DNA of 36,136 nt from Granulicella sp. S156. Its GTDB lineage: Bacteria > Acidobacteriota > Terriglobia > Terriglobales > Acidobacteriaceae. Position numbers and translations under genes: made by a program. This document shows positions 33,480 through 36,136 of the stretch, in pieces. The stretch lies in the NCBI RefSeq assembly GCF_009766105.1, contig NZ_LMUH01000006.1, positions 249,303 to 285,438 on the forward strand. The letters run 5' to 3'. Positions within the stretch are counted from its first letter, which is position 1. Every line of letters starts with the position of its first letter. The notes under the pieces are model-generated. The model was not told where the DNA came from. It worked only from the letters and a program-made list of their open reading frames with translations, and ran no database searches.

Positions 33480-35512
33480 TGGGATACTCTCCTTGGATCG
33501 AACTCGATCTGCTCCTGATCGAACCAGTTCATGGTGATGGGCAGGAAGTCGGGTTTGAGGTAGCAGTAGGTCGGCGGCTGCGGGCTGATGCCGTCGAAGG
33601 CGACAACGACGGATTGAGCGTTCTTCAAATCGAAGAAGACCTTCTCTTCGAAGAGTGGTTCCTTACTTTTCTGGTACTGTTTGGCGGCGGCAACTGATCC
33701 TTTACTAGACGATGTCCGGCCCGAGAGCCACCCCACATTGGCGTTGGTCGAGGTCTCGGAGACTGTGTAGCTGATACGGGTTCTATCTTCCTTACCGCAC
33801 AACTCTGAGGCGTAACGAGCAGTCTCTGGATCGGAGGTTGTCAGAAAAACCTTGGTGCGGAACGTCTGCAGCAGGGTTTTGACGCCTTCATTAGGCAGAG
33901 CATCCTTGAGACTAGCGACAGACTGTGTGGCCACGATGGGGATGCAACGGGGCTGCCGGGAGAGTGATAGGAAGCGTTCATCCCCGGTCGGGTTGTCGCC
34001 GCCGACGGTAGCGAAATTCTGATACTCATCGCAGATAAAGACGGACGGTCGATAGTGCCGCTCCGGTTCGGCATCCATCCTCGGAATACGCAATAGCATG
34101 GCTCGCTGATAGTCGATCTTCATCATGGTGCCGATGGTTTTGGCGAGTGCCGGATTGAGTGCCACGGGAAAGTTCAACCCCACAACAGCACCGGACTCGA
34201 TCAGTTCCTCGAAGGGCGCCATAATGATTCCGTGTGGATCGGAGGCGCATGGCCTGCCGTCGTAAAGTTCCTTCGGCGGGCAGAAGACGCGGCGTACATC
34301 GGGATCGGTCTCGAACAGAGACAGGAAGACGGCGATACCCTGCACGATCGAGGTCTTGACCTCGGAGCGAAAGAACTTCCAGTGTTCCCAGTACCAGTAT
34401 TGGACACTCAAGAAGCGTTCCCGCTGCGCAGGATCGGATGGCTTCCGGGTGCAGACGAAGAACTCCGAGGATGTCTGTTGGGTCAGAAGAGTCTCCAGCG
34501 TCTCTGTCCACGCGATCAGATAAAGTCCGGCATCCTTGTTCCATGCAAAGCCCAGCGGAGAGAGCAGGCCCTCATGCCCTCTGTATTCCTCTTTGCCGAT
34601 ACCTATATAGCCGGTGGCGCTGAAGCGGGAGCCGACCTCGGTCAGCATCTCCTCGAGCTTGCCCGCGCTGATGACGGTACGGAAGAGATCGACCAGCGTC
34701 AGGTAACCGTCACGGATGCGATGGAGCATGATGACGTACCGTACAAGGTCGGTGTAGGACTGCTGCCAGAACGGTTCCTTGCCCTTACCCCAGATGGACG
34801 TGATGATAGAGGCGATGTTGAACGCCTGCGCGTAGGCATCGAGTGAGTTGTTGAGTGGGTTGTAACGGACGTTGCCATCGAGCGAGACTTCGACGTAATC
34901 CTGGTCGCGCCCGCACCAATTCAGGATGCGCTGGAGTTGCCGGCAAAGATCACCCTTGACTTCGAGGACGATGCCGGAGAGCTTCTGTTCTGGATCACTG
35001 GCTTTATAGGAGAACAGCTGCCGCATCGCCGGCAGGATCAGTCCATAAGTCTTGCCACTTCCAATCGATCCGAACGATGCTATGCCGGTATAGAGACCGC
35101 GCTCCGGGATTGAGAGCCACGACGGAAAGGCGCTCGCTGTGGGAAGGAGCTGGCTATGTACCTCCCCAACAATCAGGGACAGTGCTGTCCGTATGCGCGG
35201 ATCGGGATATAGAGGCAGCGCTCCAGCGGCCAACTCCAGTTCACTCTTATAGAGATGGACGTACATCAGCGAGAAGACCATCGAGAAGACAATGAATGGG
35301 GTGGAGTAGAGAAAGAAGTCATAGCCCCAGATGACACCATGAAAGACTGGTGGACGCTCCAATTCAATCAGACGCAGAAGTGGATTCGCGGCATTGATCG
35401 GAATCACGCTGTTGAGGACAATGCCGCATGCCGCGCTCAGTCCGATCGAGAGCACAATGCGATACGCGACCAGAGGACGGATGATTCGTTGCAGACGTGG
35501 AGAGGATCGCAT
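33476..35512 (-). CDS. VirD4/TraG-like type IV coupling protein
   Basis: A 678-residue DNA-pumping ATPase that links relaxosome to secretion channel. Two N-terminal membrane segments lie at about residues 17-38 and 66-86, with a short periplasmic part between. The ATPase domain has Walker A SIGSGKTY (149-156), VLEVKGDL after it, and Walker B SVFICDEYQNF followed by LSLSRQPRCIPIVATQSVAS, typical of TraG/VirD4. AGGAGG precedes the ATG. The RHH-like gene ends 15 bases upstream and the VirB11-like gene overlaps the 3' end, so the three form one minus-strand operon. Confidence 0.92.
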   Translation of the reverse strand: MRSSPRLQRIIRPLVAYRIVLSIGLSAACGIVLNSVIPINAANPLLRLIELERPPVFHGVIWGYDFFLYSTPFIVFSMVFSLMYVHLYKSELELAAGALPLYPDPRIRTALSLIVGEVHSQLLPTASAFPSWLSIPERGLYTGIASFGSIGSGKTYGLILPAMRQLFSYKASDPEQKLSGIVLEVKGDLCRQLQRILNWCGRDQDYVEVSLDGNVRYNPLNNSLDAYAQAFNIASIITSIWGKGKEPFWQQSYTDLVRYVIMLHRIRDGYLTLVDLFRTVISAGKLEEMLTEVGSRFSATGYIGIGKEEYRGHEGLLSPLGFAWNKDAGLYLIAWTETLETLLTQQTSSEFFVCTRKPSDPAQRERFLSVQYWYWEHWKFFRSEVKTSIVQGIAVFLSLFETDPDVRRVFCPPKELYDGRPCASDPHGIIMAPFEELIESGAVVGLNFPVALNPALAKTIGTMMKIDYQRAMLLRIPRMDAEPERHYRPSVFICDEYQNFATVGGDNPTGDERFLSLSRQPRCIPIVATQSVASLKDALPNEGVKTLLQTFRTKVFLTTSDPETARYASELCGKEDRTRISYTVSETSTNANVGWLSGRTSSSKGSVAAAKQYQKSKEPLFEEKVFFDLKNAQSVVVAFDGISPQPPTYCYLKPDFLPITMNWFDQEQIEFDPRRVSQ

Positions 35513-35527
35513 AGAGATTGCCTCCTG

Positions 35528-35845
35528 TTAAGCGTGAGTGGCTGTGCTGGATGTAGTTGGGTCCGGCTTCGAGACAGAATCAGCTATCGGTTTGATTGGG
35601 ATTGATGCAGGCTTCGCATGGCTGGCAGACCGGCCGGCACTTGCAGCGGCGCTGACTTTGTACTTTAGGAAATCTTCTTCCTGCGCGATAGCGAAGCGGA
35701 GTAGCTCGTTCACGACATACTGGGTTTCGTTGTTCGACCACTCGGCCATCAGCTCGATGTCGTCGGCGATGGTCTGGTCGATGGAGGATTGCAGCTTAGC
35801 GCGTCGCACCTTACTGATGCCGTGCGTGAGTTTCAGTTTGCTCAT
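35528..35845 (-). CDS. Small ribbon-helix-helix-like protein of transfer module
   Basis: A 105-residue protein. Residues 14-55 fit a ribbon-helix-helix pattern: a short strand (RRAKLQSSID), then two helices (TIADDIELMAEWSNNETQYV, VNELLRFAIAQEE). The C-terminal 40 residues are low-complexity and rich in Ala, Ser, Pro and Thr. No named family can be assigned. AAGGAAG precedes the ATG. Its place at the head of the transfer operon, next to a large inverted repeat, suggests a relaxosome accessory or operon regulator. This role is inferred from position and fold only. Confidence 0.65.
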   Translation of the reverse strand: MSKLKLTHGISKVRRAKLQSSIDQTIADDIELMAEWSNNETQYVVNELLRFAIAQEEDFLKYKVSAAASAGRSASHAKPASIPIKPIADSVSKPDPTTSSTATHA

Positions 35846-35976
35846 GGGTATCTTCCTTTCGTGATGTTGTGTATCTGTCCTCGATCAACTCCGTATCAGC
35901 GGCAGATGCGGGGCTGATCTTTTCCTATCCAGCGCAGATCAACAAATATCTGCGCCGGACATCTTCCGGATCGAAG

Positions 35977-36057
35977 TGTGCCGAGGGGGGAGCGACCAGC
36001 GCGGCGTAAGCCGTCGCGTAAAGGGCAACGCCCTGGGGTCGCTCCCCCCTCGACACA
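35977..36057. repeat. Long structured inverted repeat upstream of transfer operon
   Basis: Bases 35977-35997 pair with 36037-36057 (20 of 21 positions). The 39 bases between can form two more hairpins: GGC-GTAA-GCC, with a GNRA-type loop (36003-36012), and AGGGC-AAC-GCCCT (36022-36034), so a branched three-way structure is possible. On the minus strand an exact AGGAGGTGAT (complement of 36073-36082) lies 14 bases before an ATG at 36058, which opens a 39-codon frame (to 35939) through the repeat without recognisable sequence. Candidates are oriT, a structured RNA, a terminator of an upstream gene or a mobile repeat. The remaining bases to the window end show no gene. Confidence 0.6.
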
Positions 36058-36136
36058 TACTTTCCTTTACTTATCACCTCCTCTAAGTGGTTGTTTTCGA
36101 ATAGCTTCCAGCTCGAACAGCAGTCGCCGACTAGAC

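Noticed and set aside
1..36136. CRISPR arrays, tRNA or rRNA genes, insertion sequence transposases
   Set aside because: I looked for regular direct repeats, cloverleaf-like segments and transposase-like proteins and saw none. This was by eye; a covariance or profile search would be more sensitive.

Overview
The window looks like accessory DNA from an Acidobacteriota genome, probably the Terriglobia group (Granulicella, Terriglobus or Edaphobacter relatives). This is inferred from protein types: an Oar-like TonB receptor, a carboxypeptidase-regulatory-domain outer-membrane-type protein, and a multi-PAS sigma-54 activator. No rRNA, tRNA, intact insertion sequence or CRISPR array was seen.

Layout. 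(1) 1-3.3 kb: a TonB-dependent receptor missing its 3' end meets, tail to tail, a phosphotransferase-like kinase gene also missing its 3' end. A PqqD-like gene lies upstream of the kinase. (2) 3.6-7.2 kb: a LuxR-type HTH protein and a large membrane-anchored PAS/sigma-54 activator, both on the minus strand. (3) 7.2-30.5 kb: a detoxification and efflux region. It holds two paralogous TetR repressors, a DinB-like protein, a quinone-oxidoreductase-like MDR enzyme, and a seven-gene plus-strand operon (HlyD adaptor, fused double ABC ATPase, two ABC-2 permeases, TolC-like channel, DoxX-like protein, Old Yellow Enzyme). Further along are a dienelactone hydrolase, a second OYE, an SDR, an NTF2-like protein, a PEBP protein, an AraC regulator, a two-gene envelope/thioredoxin operon, an aldo/keto reductase and a third OYE. 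Relics of an aldo/keto reductase, a metallo-beta-lactamase-fold protein and an MDR enzyme lie between them. (4) 30.7-32.4 kb: a FAD-dependent oxidoreductase and a YceI-like protein. (5) 32.5-36.1 kb, minus strand: a conjugation-type module (ribbon-helix-helix-like protein, VirD4/TraG-like coupling ATPase, VirB11/TrbB-like ATPase), preceded by a long structured inverted repeat.

The most interesting signal is a control element of about 75 bp that recurs six times in region 3. Its full form is a left box CTTCTGGAAC, then TTGCATCC, then 14 bases, then ACATCTGAA inside a 24-bp imperfect dyad. The left and right boxes begin 48 or 49 bp apart in the four copies where both are recognisable. Copies lie next to both tetR genes, before the efflux operon, before OYE 2, before the NTF2-like gene and upstream of the aldo/keto reductase. 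The two TetR proteins share an identical stretch through the recognition helix. I infer a local TetR regulon that couples reduction of electrophiles (enones, quinones, aldehydes) to efflux, similar in logic to NemR-NemA and to CecR-ybhGFSR of E. coli but with its own gene set. The region shows duplication and decay: one copy of the control block keeps its tetR and has only a 3' stub of the reductase, while another has lost tetR and keeps an intact reductase.
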